A DNA stretch of 64,000 nucleotides from Helichrysum umbraculigerum. Taxonomy: Eukaryota > Streptophyta > Magnoliopsida > Asterales > Asteraceae. The notes beneath the pieces are model-generated. The model saw nothing but the letters and a program-made list of their open reading frames with translations, was not told the origin of the DNA and made no database searches. How positions within the stretch are numbered: the stretch's first letter is position 1; every line of letters begins with the position of its first letter. The stretch spans positions 78,520,501 through 78,584,500 of the forward strand of contig CATIUR010000003.1 in NCBI GenBank assembly GCA_949592205.1, given 5' to 3'. The position numbers and the translations under genes were made by a program. Shown here one piece after another: positions 10,951 through 22,328 of this stretch.

Positions 10951-12121
10951 CGAGTGTTTACAGCAGCTAGTTCGACTCTGTTATTACAAATACGTACGGG
11001 TTTTGATTTTTGCTTCGTTTTTAAGATGATCAAACATCATAATAGGTTATACAATCACTTTGTAACATGTTTTAACCAGTTTATAACAACTTTCACATAT
11101 CTAAATTGTGATTTCAAGTTTTTGGTTCAAAAACCATTTTCAATATTTAAGCTTCAATCTTTCCATTTTTGTTGTTTATATGCATAGATTGTGATGTTTA
11201 AACATGTTATATAACGATTTTAAAGCTTAGAAATCGAAGAAATCAAAATTTCCTTACAATGAAATGAAGATGAAAATGATGATCGATGATGGTGAAGATG
11301 GTGAAGCCACTGGCTTTGTTCCACTTCCACTTCCTGATGCTGCTTGTTGTTGCCTCAAATGATTAAAGGAAAAAGATGAAGAGAATTGAGAGTGTGAGTG
11401 TGTATGTGTGTGTGTCGAATGAATCACAGAGAGATGGAGGGAGTATGGTTTAAACTGAACCGGTCTCCTCAATTATTGAAGGTAGGTGCCAAATTTTGGC
11501 ACCTCAATTTCGAGTACGGGTATAATTATAGCAATATAAAATTTAACATTTTATATTTTTATTTTGTAGATGCTCTCCTGGTTCGTCATATATTTCCAGA
11601 ATAATGAGGTTATCATTATTTTTAGTAGTTGTACATTTTTGTACATTTTACTGCGCACGTCCAATTGAGCGCCAGATTTCGGTTGAGTTTCGAATTCATA
11701 TTTCGAAGTAATGTTCTAAACACTTGAAAACTTACTAGAAAAATAACATTTTTCATATTTTGACCTTTTAGGTACGTTTTAGAATAGTTTCTGTTCGTTA
11801 TATAATACGTTTTATGTTAAACGTATAACTGAACCATTTTATCTATATGTTATAGATATATAATTTCTCGTAATTAATAATTGAATTATTAATTATTTCA
11901 TATAACCAAATCCGGTTAATTATTTTTGTCGGCTTCGTTCCGATACGTTCGTACGTAATTTATAAATAACTACGTATTATGTAATACTTTTTGTATTATT
12001 GTTTAGGGCTCGCTAGACTCATATCACATCATAGGTTTAGTTTAAAACAAATGCAGGGAATTAGCGTAAGAAATGCATGTAATTAAGTATAATTATATAC
12101 CTAATTTGGAGGAGTGTCACA

Positions 12122-12131
12122 TTCTCCCCCC
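12122..12131 (-). other. Polypurine tract of the inner chromovirus
   Basis: On the minus strand GGGGGGAGAA immediately precedes the TGTGACAC start of the 3' LTR, the expected plus-strand primer position. Confidence 0.9.
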
Positions 12132-12155
12132 GTTAGTGAAATCTCGTCCCGAGAT

Positions 12156-15100
12156 TTAAGTCGAGCCGTGAGTCTCGGTCACGCTCTCAAATAGGTTGGG
12201 GTATTTCTTTCGTATTTCATCCTCTCGTTCCCAGGTAAACTCTGGGCCATGTTTCGAGTTCCAACGAACTTTAACCAGTTTGATTCGTTTGTGTCGAAGT
12301 TTCTGTGTTTTAGAATCCATAACTTCAACAGGTTCCTCCACAAAGTTAAGTTTTGAGTCAATGAAGACTTCGTCAGGAGGAAGGGTAAGTGTTTCGTCAG
12401 AAAGACACTTTTTGAGGTTGCTAACGTGGAAAGTATCGTGTATGCTACTAAGCTCTTGTGGTAGTTTGAGCTTATAAGCGACAGGACCAACCCTAGCAAG
12501 GATTTCAAACGGTCCGATGTATCGTGGGTTCAGCTTTCCTCGTTTGCCAAATCGTGCTACTCCTTTCCAGGGAGATACTTTGAGTAGGACCTTGTCTCCT
12601 ACTTGAAACTCAAGAGGTTTACGGCGGTTATCAGCGTAACTCTTTTGTCGGTCTCGTGCCGCTTTCAGTCGGCTTAATACTTGAGTTATTTTGTCAGTGG
12701 TTTCCTGGACAAGTTCGGGTCCAGATAGTTGTCTGTCGTCCAACTCGGCCCAACAGAGTGGTGATCGGCACTTGCGTCCATATAACGCCTCAAATGGTGC
12801 CATCTGTATACTCGTGTGATAACTATTGTTGTAAGAGAATTCAGCTAGAGGTAGGTGGGTATCCCAGTTTCCTCCAAAGTCTATCACACATGCTCGCAAC
12901 AAATCTTCGAGCGTCTGTATCGTTCGCTCACTTTGGCCGTCAGTCTGCGGGTGGTAGGCAGTACTCATATCAAGTCGAGTACCCATTGCCTGTTGTAATG
13001 TTTGCCAAAAGCGAGAAGTGAATCGCGCATCTCTATCAGATATGATGGATAGTGGCACCCCATGCCGAGAAACAATCTCTTTAATATATATTTTAGCTAG
13101 TTTCTCCATTCCATCCGTTTCCTTAATAGCGAGGAAGTGGGCTGATTTCGTCAATCGATCGACAATCACCCATATGGCATTTGCTCCAGATGCCGTTCTT
13201 GGTAACTTCGTAATGAAGTCCATTGTTATTTGCTCCCATTTCCATTTGGGCAGTTCAGGTTGTTGCAAAAGTCCCGACGGCTTTTGGTATTCCACCTTTA
13301 CCTTCGAGCAAGTTAAGCATTTGCTCACGTAGGTGGCAATGTCACGTTTCATTCCAGGCCACCAGTAAAAGCCTTTCAAGTCCTGGTACATCTTGTCCGC
13401 ACTAGGATGTATCGAGTAGTTGGACTTGTGTGCCTCGTCCAAAATCAGCTTGCGTAACTCCTCTACGCATGGTATCCAAATTCGATCCATAAAGTACAAC
13501 ACTCCGTTGTCCTTTTTCTCAAGTTGCTTTTCCATTCCCTTCAAGGATTCATCCTTAAGACGTTCGGGAGTGAAAGCAGTTTCTTGTGCATCGCGAATTT
13601 GAGTAATGAGATTCGAGTGGATTGTCAATCCCAAGGCTCGAACTCTTCGAGGTTTGATTCGTTCCTTACGACTCAGGGCATCTGCTACCACGTTAGCTTT
13701 ACCCGGGTGATACTTTATTTCACAGTCGTAATCGTTAAGTAATTCGACCCAACGTCGTTGTCTCATGTTAAGTTCTTTCTGGTCGAATATATGTTGTAGG
13801 CTCTTATGATCAGTGAAGATCGTACACTTTGTACCGTATAGGTAGTGTCTCCAGATCTTTAGTGCAAAAACAACGGCTCCCAATTCCAAATCATGAGTCG
13901 TATAGTTTTTCTCATGCACTTTTAGTTGTCGTGATGCATACGCAATGACCTTTTCATTTTGCATCAGTACGCAACCCAATCCCTGATGCGAAGCATCACA
14001 GTAAACAACAAAGTTATCTACTCCTTCAGGTAGAGATAGTATGGGTGCGCTGCTCAGTTTCTGCTTCAGTAGTTGGAATGCATTCTCTTGCTTTTCATTC
14101 CACTCAAATTTCTTGTCTTTTTGAGTTAATGTAGTAAGTGGCTGGGCTATCTTTGAAAAGTTTGCGATGAATCGCCTGTAATAGCCAGCTAGACCAAGAA
14201 ATTGTCGTACTTCCGTTGGGGTCTTCGGTGCTTCCCAGTTGTTGATTGCCTCAATTTTGGATGGGTCCACATGAATTCCCTTGTCATTTATCACATGACC
14301 AAGGAATTGAACCTCTCGAATCCAAAATTCGCACTTAGAGAACTTTGCGTAAAGCTTCTCTCTTTGTAGTAGTTCGAGAACAAGCTTCAGATGTTGCTCG
14401 TGATCCTCTTTCGATCGTGAGTATACCAAGATTTCGTCAATAAACACAATGACGAATTTATCCAAATAAGGTTTGCATACTCTGTTCATCAAATCCATGA
14501 ATACTGCTGGTGCGTTGGTCAGCCCAAAAGGCATGACTAGGAACTCGTAATGACCGTATCGAGTCCTAAATGCAGTTTTCGGTACATCCTCTTCTCGTAC
14601 CTTAAGTTGATGGTAACCAGATCGTAGGTCAATTTTTGAATAATAACTTGACCCTTGCAATTGATCAAACAGATCGTCAATGCGTGGTAACGGGTATCTG
14701 TTCTTGATAGTTACCTTGTTCAGTTCTCGATAATCGATGCACATCCGCATAGATCCATCCTTTTTCTTAACAAACAAAACCGGAGCTCCCCAAGGGGAAA
14801 AGCTCGGTCGGACGAATCCCAAGTCTAGAAGTTCTTGCAATTGTGTGGATAGCTCTTGCATTTCCGAGGGAGTTAGACGATAAGGTGCACGTGCGATAGG
14901 TGCTGCTCCTGGCACCAGGTCAATGTGAAACTCAACTTGTCGTGGAGGTGGTAATCCCGGCAACTCATCAGGGAACACTCCTGGATAGTCGCGCACAATT
15001 GGTACATCGTCTATACGTCGCTCCTCGGGTTTCTTTTCTACAACGTGTGCCAAAAATGCTTGGTACCCCTTTCGGAGATACTTACTGGCCTTCAAGTACG

Positions 15101-16751
15101 AAATCATTTTTGTGGCACTCTTTCGTTTCTCGCCTTGAATCACAAGTGTTTCTCCTGTTGACAGTGGTAATCGTACCAGCTTATCATAACATATGATCTC
15201 AGCGCGGTTCTTAGATAACCAATCCATACCGACTACAATGTCAAAACTTCCCAACTTAACCGGTAGCAAGTCTATTTCGAAGAGATGACCTTCTAACTCT
15301 AAGGTACATCCCGGTACTATTTCTCCTGATTCGATCAACTCGCCATCGGCTAATTCTATGGTATACTTGTTGTCTAACTTACGGGATTCAAGTTCTAATA
15401 GTGGTCTAAACTCAGTAGACACAAAACTTAAATCAGCACCCGAATCAATTAACACAGAGGCATAATGATTGTTTACAAGAAACGTACCAGTGACGGTGTT
15501 AGGGTCCTGGCGTGCCTCTTGTGCTCCAATCACAAATGCCCTTCCTTGAGCCGGTTGATTGTTGATGTTGTTGGCTCGGTTATTGTTGTTACCGCGGTTG
15601 TTGTTGTTGTTGCGGTTTTGGTTGTTGTTGAGCTTAGGGCATCGGTTGCGGTAGTGCCCCTGCTCTCCACATTCAAAACATCCCTGGTTTTGACGCTCAG
15701 TGTTTGCCCGTGGGGGAGGGTTAGTTTTGCATTCTCGGGTTCTATGTCCCCATGCCCTACAGTTTCCACAATACCCACACCCGCCTTCGTGGTGTCGGTT
15801 GCACTTATCACATTTGGGTTTGTTACCCAGATATGGTTTCGATTCGGTGGTAGTGGCAATATATGCTTTCGCATTTACAGAAGGTTTCTTGTTCTGCTGA
15901 CCCTGACGATCAGCACCACTACCGTTCCACTTTCGCTTTGCACCACCAGAACTACTAACATCAGTACTGTTCGGTTCACTTTTTCCCGACACAGCTTTCT
16001 TAGTCAGATTTCCCATCCTGACTGCCTCATCGGTCAAACTTTGCGCTAGAGTAACAGCACTCCTGAAAGTGTCCGGTTTAGATGATGTCACTAGACTGCG
16101 GATTTGTGGTACTAGACCAAATATGTAGCGCTCAATACGCTTATACTCGGGTGTCACCATATGTGGCACTAGACGTGCAAGTTCCTGAAACTTAGTGGTG
16201 TACCCAGCAATATCAGCACCAATCATGGTGATGTTCCACAACTCTGTTTCCATTTTCTGCATCTCACTGCGAGGGCAGAATTCCTCCAACATCAAATTCT
16301 TAAATGTTCCCCATGACATTGAATAAGCAGCTGGTCGACCAAGTGATTGGATCTGACTGTTCCACCAAGTGAGCGCTTTGTCAGCCAAAGTGCAAGTAGC
16401 ATACTTCACCATACAGTCAGGTGAACAGTCACTAATGTCCAATACTGATTCAGTTTTCTCTATCCAATGAATCATACCAATTGCACCCTCTGTACCACGG
16501 AAAGAAATCGGCTTACAAGCTTGAAATGTTTTGTATGAACACCCTCGACTAGCATTCACGGGCGTCTCAGTATTAACAGGGGTAGATCCACTGTTGTTAA
16601 CTACGGGTTCGCGATTTCGGCTTGCCTCATATTCAGCAATACCTTCAGCTATTCTTCGTGCGATCATTTGTTCAGTGGTTTCAGTAGGTGGTGGTGGTGG
16701 AGGCGTAGTCGTCTTTTGACTGTTTCTAGTAACTCGTCGTTTGGGAGGCAT
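12156..16751 (-). CDS. Chromovirus gag-pol polyprotein, 1531 aa
   Basis: A single uninterrupted frame carries every domain for retrotransposition. The gag domain covers about residues 65-250 (with TWWNSQ), and a CCHC knuckle CFECGEQGHYRNRC lies near 358-371 after a second Cys/His-rich stretch. The retropepsin has LIDSGADLSFV near 435. Reverse transcriptase spans roughly 605-865. RNase H starts near 915 with CDASHQGLG, an ELGAVVFAL glutamate and NVVADALSR. Integrase has an HHCC zinc region near 1120-1160 and D, D, E at TMDF, ISDRDARF and GQSERT. A chromodomain (KVRWNSKHGPEFTWERE) covers about 1470-1525. One key position is odd: the RT active site reads FIDEILVYS, with Glu at about residue 773 where nearly all relatives have Asp (codon at 14433-14435). 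Nuclear integration targeted through the chromodomain is known for this class. Confidence 0.97.
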   Translation of the reverse strand: MPPKRRVTRNSQKTTTPPPPPPTETTEQMIARRIAEGIAEYEASRNREPVVNNSGSTPVNTETPVNASRGCSYKTFQACKPISFRGTEGAIGMIHWIEKTESVLDISDCSPDCMVKYATCTLADKALTWWNSQIQSLGRPAAYSMSWGTFKNLMLEEFCPRSEMQKMETELWNITMIGADIAGYTTKFQELARLVPHMVTPEYKRIERYIFGLVPQIRSLVTSSKPDTFRSAVTLAQSLTDEAVRMGNLTKKAVSGKSEPNSTDVSSSGGAKRKWNGSGADRQGQQNKKPSVNAKAYIATTTESKPYLGNKPKCDKCNRHHEGGCGYCGNCRAWGHRTRECKTNPPPRANTERQNQGCFECGEQGHYRNRCPKLNNNQNRNNNNNRGNNNNRANNINNQPAQGRAFVIGAQEARQDPNTVTGTFLVNNHYASVLIDSGADLSFVSTEFRPLLELESRKLDNKYTIELADGELIESGEIVPGCTLELEGHLFEIDLLPVKLGSFDIVVGMDWLSKNRAEIICYDKLVRLPLSTGETLVIQGEKRKSATKMISYLKASKYLRKGYQAFLAHVVEKKPEERRIDDVPIVRDYPGVFPDELPGLPPPRQVEFHIDLVPGAAPIARAPYRLTPSEMQELSTQLQELLDLGFVRPSFSPWGAPVLFVKKKDGSMRMCIDYRELNKVTIKNRYPLPRIDDLFDQLQGSSYYSKIDLRSGYHQLKVREEDVPKTAFRTRYGHYEFLVMPFGLTNAPAVFMDLMNRVCKPYLDKFVIVFIDEILVYSRSKEDHEQHLKLVLELLQREKLYAKFSKCEFWIREVQFLGHVINDKGIHVDPSKIEAINNWEAPKTPTEVRQFLGLAGYYRRFIANFSKIAQPLTTLTQKDKKFEWNEKQENAFQLLKQKLSSAPILSLPEGVDNFVVYCDASHQGLGCVLMQNEKVIAYASRQLKVHEKNYTTHDLELGAVVFALKIWRHYLYGTKCTIFTDHKSLQHIFDQKELNMRQRRWVELLNDYDCEIKYHPGKANVVADALSRKERIKPRRVRALGLTIHSNLITQIRDAQETAFTPERLKDESLKGMEKQLEKKDNGVLYFMDRIWIPCVEELRKLILDEAHKSNYSIHPSADKMYQDLKGFYWWPGMKRDIATYVSKCLTCSKVKVEYQKPSGLLQQPELPKWKWEQITMDFITKLPRTASGANAIWVIVDRLTKSAHFLAIKETDGMEKLAKIYIKEIVSRHGVPLSIISDRDARFTSRFWQTLQQAMGTRLDMSTAYHPQTDGQSERTIQTLEDLLRACVIDFGGNWDTHLPLAEFSYNNSYHTSIQMAPFEALYGRKCRSPLCWAELDDRQLSGPELVQETTDKITQVLSRLKAARDRQKSYADNRRKPLEFQVGDKVLLKVSPWKGVARFGKRGKLNPRYIGPFEILARVGPVAYKLKLPQELSSIHDTFHVSNLKKCLSDETLTLPPDEVFIDSKLNFVEEPVEVMDSKTQKLRHKRIKLVKVRWNSKHGPEFTWEREDEIRKKYPNLFESVTETHGST

Positions 16752-17406
16752 GATTCAGCTCTGCGATGAATAAAATGCAGAGTGTTAATGTTGAGATATT
16801 GAATGTGAATAGATCCAAGATTCACATTTGATAGAAATGAATGACAAGAGAAGATGAACGAAAAGAGTTTTACAACACGTGCCTTACAACTTTGAAACAC
16901 CCACATGTAACTAGCATAATATAATCACGTTGGCCAGGCGTCATTATATAATGTCCAATACATATTTCTTTTCATTGTCGTTTAACACTGTAAATTTCAG
17001 AGGTTCTCAAGAATAATCAATCATCAAGCTGTAATATGTTTCAGGGTTTACAAGAATTGATCACAAAGTTGTCGATAAAGTGTAGGTTTAATCACAAGTC
17101 GACAGTTGTAAGAGGAAATAGTATGGTTGATAATAAGCATAATGAACACGAGATGTAAACCAAGCATACATTATATATTAAAGATCATAACGCTGTTACA
17201 TGAGTTTAGTACAAAATGAGATGGGATTTTTAATATACCCATCAATGGTTAGCGTTATACAAAAGATGATGGGTTGCCTATACATAAACCCATTCTACTA
17301 ACGAAGTTTCGTCCGACATACAGCTAGTCCATGACTAATACATACATATATGTTTCCCCAAAAGTAATAATCTAATATGATACAGGCACAGACTGCCATA
17401 CACAGA

Positions 17407-18186
17407 CTAACGGAACCATGGTAAATACATCCTAACCGCAACCATCACTGCTGCAGTCATCACACAAACACTAGCTACAATCTCTGACACCCTAGCACGC
17501 CTCTCTAAAGCTGCAACGCGTGCACAGGTGGATGCTAGACTCTGCCAGTCTGTCAGACGGTGAGTCTCCACAAAATCCATCCTCTGATGGAGCATAGCCA
17601 TATCCATATCAGTACGGGAGGCATCGCTCAGTAACTCCATCACATCTCTGCTCCTGCTAGATGATATCCTAAACATGGTGTGGACCACAGCCACAAGGGT
17701 AGGCACAGTGAGCTCCAGAGGCTCACCAGTGAGATATGCAGATGGTGGTGAGTGGGAGGACTCTCCAAACTCAAAGGTCGAGGGAATACCCTCTAGTGAT
17801 CTCCACTCTCTCAATACTCGAGGCATCCAATCCAGATGGGAAGGTCGGAGCCTCTTCTGTGGCGGCTCGACAACTGGAACCTCAGGCTCAGTCACTGGCG
17901 ACTTATCGCGCGGTGCGAGTGGTCCCTTGGGAAAATCCCGAACACATATCCTAGCTGTCATCCTAGGTACAGGCACACGAGAAGTACTCGCAACAGGTGG
18001 TGTAGAGGTAGGAGTGACCTCAGGTGCGGTCGGAGGTGGTACTAAGTAAGCATCACTAGTGTCAACAGACATGGCTCTCACATGGACTGATGACTCATCC
18101 TCTACTGTGATCGCGGGACCCTCAAAAGTAGCCTCGGTCGGCTCTTCATCCGAAGCGTAAACATGGTAATGTGATTGACTAGACAT
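17407..18186 (-). CDS. Additional ORF upstream of gag in the chromovirus, 259 aa, unknown function
   Basis: It lies between the primer site and gag, in sense orientation, 655 bp before the gag start. The first ~120 residues are acidic and rich in Pro, Thr and Ser and look disordered. A basic patch PPQKRLRPSH follows near 110, then a more structured half with a probable helical or coiled region (DWQSLASTCARVAALERRARV). The C-terminus holds a hydrophobic stretch, SVCVMTAAVMVAV, that could be a membrane anchor. I do not recognise a domain. Standard chromoviruses have only gag-pol; extra ORFs before gag are known in some Tat-lineage elements (Ogre, Retand). I have a weak recollection of comparable ORFs near gypsy elements in Asteraceae assemblies. 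It could be a translated protein or only a leader ORF. Confidence 0.6.
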   Translation of the reverse strand: MSSQSHYHVYASDEEPTEATFEGPAITVEDESSVHVRAMSVDTSDAYLVPPPTAPEVTPTSTPPVASTSRVPVPRMTARICVRDFPKGPLAPRDKSPVTEPEVPVVEPPQKRLRPSHLDWMPRVLREWRSLEGIPSTFEFGESSHSPPSAYLTGEPLELTVPTLVAVVHTMFRISSSRSRDVMELLSDASRTDMDMAMLHQRMDFVETHRLTDWQSLASTCARVAALERRARVSEIVASVCVMTAAVMVAVRMYLPWFR

Positions 18187-18340
18187 ACTGTGACAAAAGA
18201 AATTGGGTGCGGCGTGTCAGTCGTATGTTAGTTGTATGCAAAGTATGTATGCATGAATGCACAAATGTTCTAGCCAAGGCTATAGTCTAGGTCTCTAAGG
18301 TTTTCAGTCACCTAAAGACTTCTAGTTCGCTATAACCAAT

Positions 18341-18353
18341 GGCTCTGATACCA
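18341..18353 (-). other. Primer binding site of the inner chromovirus (initiator tRNA-Met)
   Basis: On the minus strand TGGTATCAGAGCC lies four bases after the 5' LTR end, complementary to the initiator tRNA-Met 3' end. Confidence 0.95.
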
Positions 18354-18357
18354 AGTC

Positions 18358-21300
18358 TGTCACACCCCGCCAAACGGTAATTACAATTACGTAGAGTGGT
18401 TTGCGGAAGCTTAGTGACGTGGCGGGGGTGTGAGCAGTAAAACAACCAATAGATACATACATATTCAGAGCATATGATTATCGCAGAACGAAATAGATTA
18501 AGATGCCATTAGTTAAAGTTTTACAAAAGATTACTACTTGAAAAGTAGTAACAGTAATAGTAGTGATTGAAATCAGTATTTCATAAAATACATAATATCA
18601 AAAGTAGATTTCATAGGTATGACTGCAGTAGTTGCAGTTATACAGAGGAAATCCAAGTGTCCCAAAAGTAGTGGCATCCTAACAAGTCCAGGGTAGTCCG
18701 TCCTGATAATGCATGCAGATCTTACTTACGCTGCTAATTCCCTGAAAAACATAGAGTAAAACGTCAACAAAATTGTTGAGTGAATTCACAAGTTTGTTTG
18801 TTATGTAGGAAACACAAGTTAATCATTTAAGAATAACATTTCCAAATAAGTGTTGTTTGTCAAGTAGGAAACACAAGTTATTAACAAATAACATTTCCCT
18901 AATCAGTTGTAGTTGTAATAGGAAACACAAGTTATTAATCAAATAACATTTCCTAAATCAGTTGTAGTTGTAATAGGAAACACAAGTTATTAATCAAATA
19001 ACATTTCCTAAATCAGTTATCAGTAGGAAACACAAGTTAACCTAAATAAAGATTAACATTTCCAATTCAGTGTACGTAGGAAATCCTTTCCTAATCAATA
19101 GTTTAGTGGGAATATTTAGACGGTGATCCCTTGAAAGGTGAGCTAAACCTGTCAATTAAGGTAACCCGATCTAACCCTATAACCAAACCACGACCCTAAT
19201 CTGTTGTTGTTGTGCCAAGTAGGACATTTAAGTATACGCTCCCAAATCCGTAGGAGGGTCGTCACGGCGATAGTACTATCCGTATACTTAGTGGCTAGAG
19301 TCACCTAGCTAATGGTTATAGTCTGTAGCCATAAGGTCTTTTATGCACTACATCGTTCAGCCTAGATCTGTACCAAGATTCGTTGTCTAAATTCCCAAAA
19401 TAGTATGAAAACATTTCATAAATCATAGTTCAAGTAGTTGTGTGAAATACCCTTTCACAAACAGTCACGTATGAAATACCCTTTCATAAACAATCAAGTA
19501 AATACATACAGTATTTAAAGCAGTTGTCGCATGCAGTTATACATACGATTTCTATGTTTTCCACCCCGAGTTCTAAAAGCATTAAAACAGTGAAAAGGGG
19601 TTTGTGAACTCACTGTGAGTGCTCGGATGTGAATGCTAGCGAGATAAGATAACGAAGCCCAAACGTAGTCAACCTATACACAACAATGTATTAACTATAA
19701 GTACTATGTTTACTTACGTTAATAGTTCATTTGTTTCAAGAAATTATCAATTTCTGAAGTTTGTGTATTTCGTTGATAATTGTTGTTTGGAAATATATAA
19801 TATTATCCAAGTATTGTTCGTTTGTTGAATTGTCCGAAAGGTGTAAGCATATATACATATACTTATTTAGGTGAATACATATATTCTCGTATATATATAT
19901 TAGTTGAATATATATATTCTAATATATATATTGGTTGTCATCGTTGTTAATTGTTGCGAATAAAACTTGGTTATCGTTTACGTTTGTCGTATACTTGTTA
20001 AGTGTACAACCCAATATGTAGTTATCTATTTATATATCGTTTGTTCGCACGAATTAAATAAGTCCAAAGTCCGTGTCTTGGATATATCACATTAATGTTT
20101 TATTAATAGTTTACAATGTCTCGTAAATGTATCGTATAATTGGAATCGTGAACGGAAGCGTTTATGTGTTAATATAAAAGTCAGATTGTTGACTAGACAC
20201 GGGAATCCGCCGTATTCAGTGGAATCCGCCGGATTCAAGTCAGAAGTCGGAATACGCCGGATTCGGGTGAATCCGCCGTATTCATCCTAGTTTTCATACG
20301 GTTTCGTTTTTGTTCGGGAATACGCCGGATTTAAATGAATCCGCCGTATTCGTTTGTGTTCACAGGTATTTCGTGTGAAGGTTTGTGAATACGCCGGATT
20401 CATTTGAATCCGCCGTATTCACCCGTGTCTTTTACTCGTTCACCGTTTCTGCCGAACGTTTGTGTGCGGGTCAAGGGTGGGAATACGCCGTATTTAACTG
20501 AATACGCCGTATTCGTATTTTCAAAAGTTGGGAATCCGCCGTATTCCCGTGAATACGCCGGATTCATTTGGGTTGCTCAAAGTGTTCGAGTTTTAAATGG
20601 GGAATACGCCGTATTCGATGGAATACGCCGTATTCACCAATGTTTCAGCTGGGAATCCGCCGTATTAAAATGAATACGCCGGATTCAACTAGTTCTTCAA
20701 AATCGTTTATGATTAACAATGGGGAATACGCCATATTCGAAAGAATACGCCGTATTCTGAGTGTTTACAGCAGCTAGTTCGACTCTGTTATTACAAATAC
20801 GTACGGGTTTTGATTTTTGCTTCGTTTTTAAGATGATCAAACATCATAATAGGTTATACAATCACTTTGTAACATGTTTTAACCAGTTTATAACAACTTT
20901 CACATATCTAAATTGTGATTTCAAGTTTTTGGTTCAAAAACCATTTTCAATATTTAAGCTTCAATCTTTCCATTTTTGTTGTTTATATGCATAGATTGTG
21001 ATGTTTAAACATGTTATATAACGATTTTAAAGCTTAGAAATCGAAGAAATCAAAATTTCCTTACAATGAAATGAAGATGAAAATGATGATCGATGATGGT
21101 GAAGATGGTGAAGCCACTGGCTTTGTTCCACTTCCACTTCCTGATGCTGCTTGTTGTTGCCTCAAATGATTAAAGGAAAAAGATGAAGAGAATTGAGAGT
21201 GTGAGTGTGTATGTGTGTGTGTCGAATGAATCACAGAGAGATGGAGGGAGTATGGTTTAAACTGAACCGGTCTCCTCAATTATTGAAGGTAGGTGCCAAA

Positions 21301-21928
21301 TTTTGGCACCTCAATTTCGAGTACGGGTATAATTATAGCAATATAAAATTTAACATTTTATATTTTTATTTTGTAGATGCTCTCCTGGTTCGTCATATAT
21401 TTCCAGAATAATGAGGTTATCATTATTTTTAGTAGTTGTACATTTTTGTACATTTTACTGCGCACGTCCAATTGAGCGCCAGATTTCGGTTGAGTTTCGA
21501 ATTCATATTTCGAAGTAATGTTCTAAACACTTGAAAACTTACTAGAAAAATAACATTTTTCATATTTTGACCTTTTAGGTACGTTTTAGAATAGTTTCTG
21601 TTCGTTATATAATACGTTTTATGTTAAACGTATAACTGAACCATTTTATCTATATGTTATAGATATATAATTTCTCGTAATTAATAATTGAATTATTAAT
21701 TATTTCATATAACCAAATCCGGTTAATTATTTTTGTCGGCTTCGTTCCGATACGTTCGTACGTAATTTATAAATAACTACGTATTATGTAATACTTTTTG
21801 TATTATTGTTTAGGGCTCGCTAGACTCATATCACATCATAGGTTTAGTTTAAAACAAATGCAGGGAATTAGCGTAAGAAATGCATGTAATTAAGTATAAT
21901 TATATACCTAATTTGGAGGAGTGTCACA
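18358..21928 (-). repeat. 5' LTR of the inner chromovirus
   Basis: The LTR is 3571 bp, exactly the length of its partner, with the same internal repeats, including the nine hairpin pairs at about 20203-20757. It is followed by the ACTGC duplication at 21929-21933. Confidence 0.95.
20203..20757. repeat. Second copy of the nine paired GAATNCGCCGNATTC hairpins (5' LTR)
   Basis: Offset 9807 from the other LTR. The number, order and 4-nt spacing are kept; the first spacer reads AGTG instead of AATG, and one base just after the last unit differs. Confidence 0.95.
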
Positions 21929-22328
21929 ACTGCACTCATGGTACAGTTAGTACTACACTTATAGCACCTGGTACTACACACACGGTAGGTTAGTACTGCA
22001 TTATGATCTGTAGGATCATCACATAGCATAGCCTTGAACGACTATTGGGAATAATACTACTTGGTCATGATTATGACTGCCAATCAAAACTACTTAACTA
22101 AATCCCATCATTGGGAAGGTGAACAAATAAACACAACGATTTGATAACTCGATAGGAACAAAAATCGTCACTTCAAAATCACGTAACGCGGGACGATGTC
22201 CGCCACACACAAAACTGGAAACCTCAACTCAGATACGGATATAGAATCCTATCTCATTCTTATAAAATGCTTGGAGAAACCAACATTATCACGACAACTT
22301 ATACACTTTTGCCTTTTCTTAAAGGAAC

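Larger units (their letters stand above)
8551..12121 (-). repeat. 3' LTR of the inner chromovirus
   Basis: The LTR is 3571 bp, long for a chromovirus. It contains a 50-59-bp tandem repeat (8999-9295) and the nine paired GAATNCGCCGNATTC hairpins (10396-10950). There is no convincing ORF: frames running through the hairpin array are by-products of the repeats. Confidence 0.95.
8551..21928 (-). mobile_element. Inner complete Ty3/gypsy chromovirus (Tekay/Del-like), nested in the outer element
   Basis: The element is 13,378 bp with two 3571-bp LTRs that begin TGTGACACTCC and end GGGGTGTGACA on the minus strand. It has a perfect ACTGC target duplication. In reading order it contains the 5' LTR (18358-21928), tRNA-Met primer site (18341-18353), an extra ORF (18186-17407), gag-pol (16751-12156), a polypurine tract (12131-12122) and the 3' LTR (12121-8551). 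The protein order protease, RT, RNase H, integrase, chromodomain marks a chromovirus, and the chromodomain style is most like Tekay/Del. By eye the LTRs differ at about five sites (near 9091, 9338, 10370, 10411 and 10951). It is younger than the outer element because it interrupts it. Confidence 0.95.

Noticed and set aside
10597..10970. Open frames of 69-91 codons across the paired hairpin array (also at 20404-20777)
   Set aside because: They translate a non-coding repeat (recurring NPPYS and YAVF words) and exist only because the 15-bp unit lacks stops; both LTRs share them by duplication.
15465..16049. 194-codon plus-strand frame antisense to gag
   Set aside because: It is a shadow of the gag-pol coding strand; the valine-rich run is the antisense of the Asn-rich linker.
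17675..18049. 124-codon plus-strand frame opposite the extra chromovirus ORF
   Set aside because: Antisense shadow without motifs; the minus frame is longer and in the element's sense orientation.
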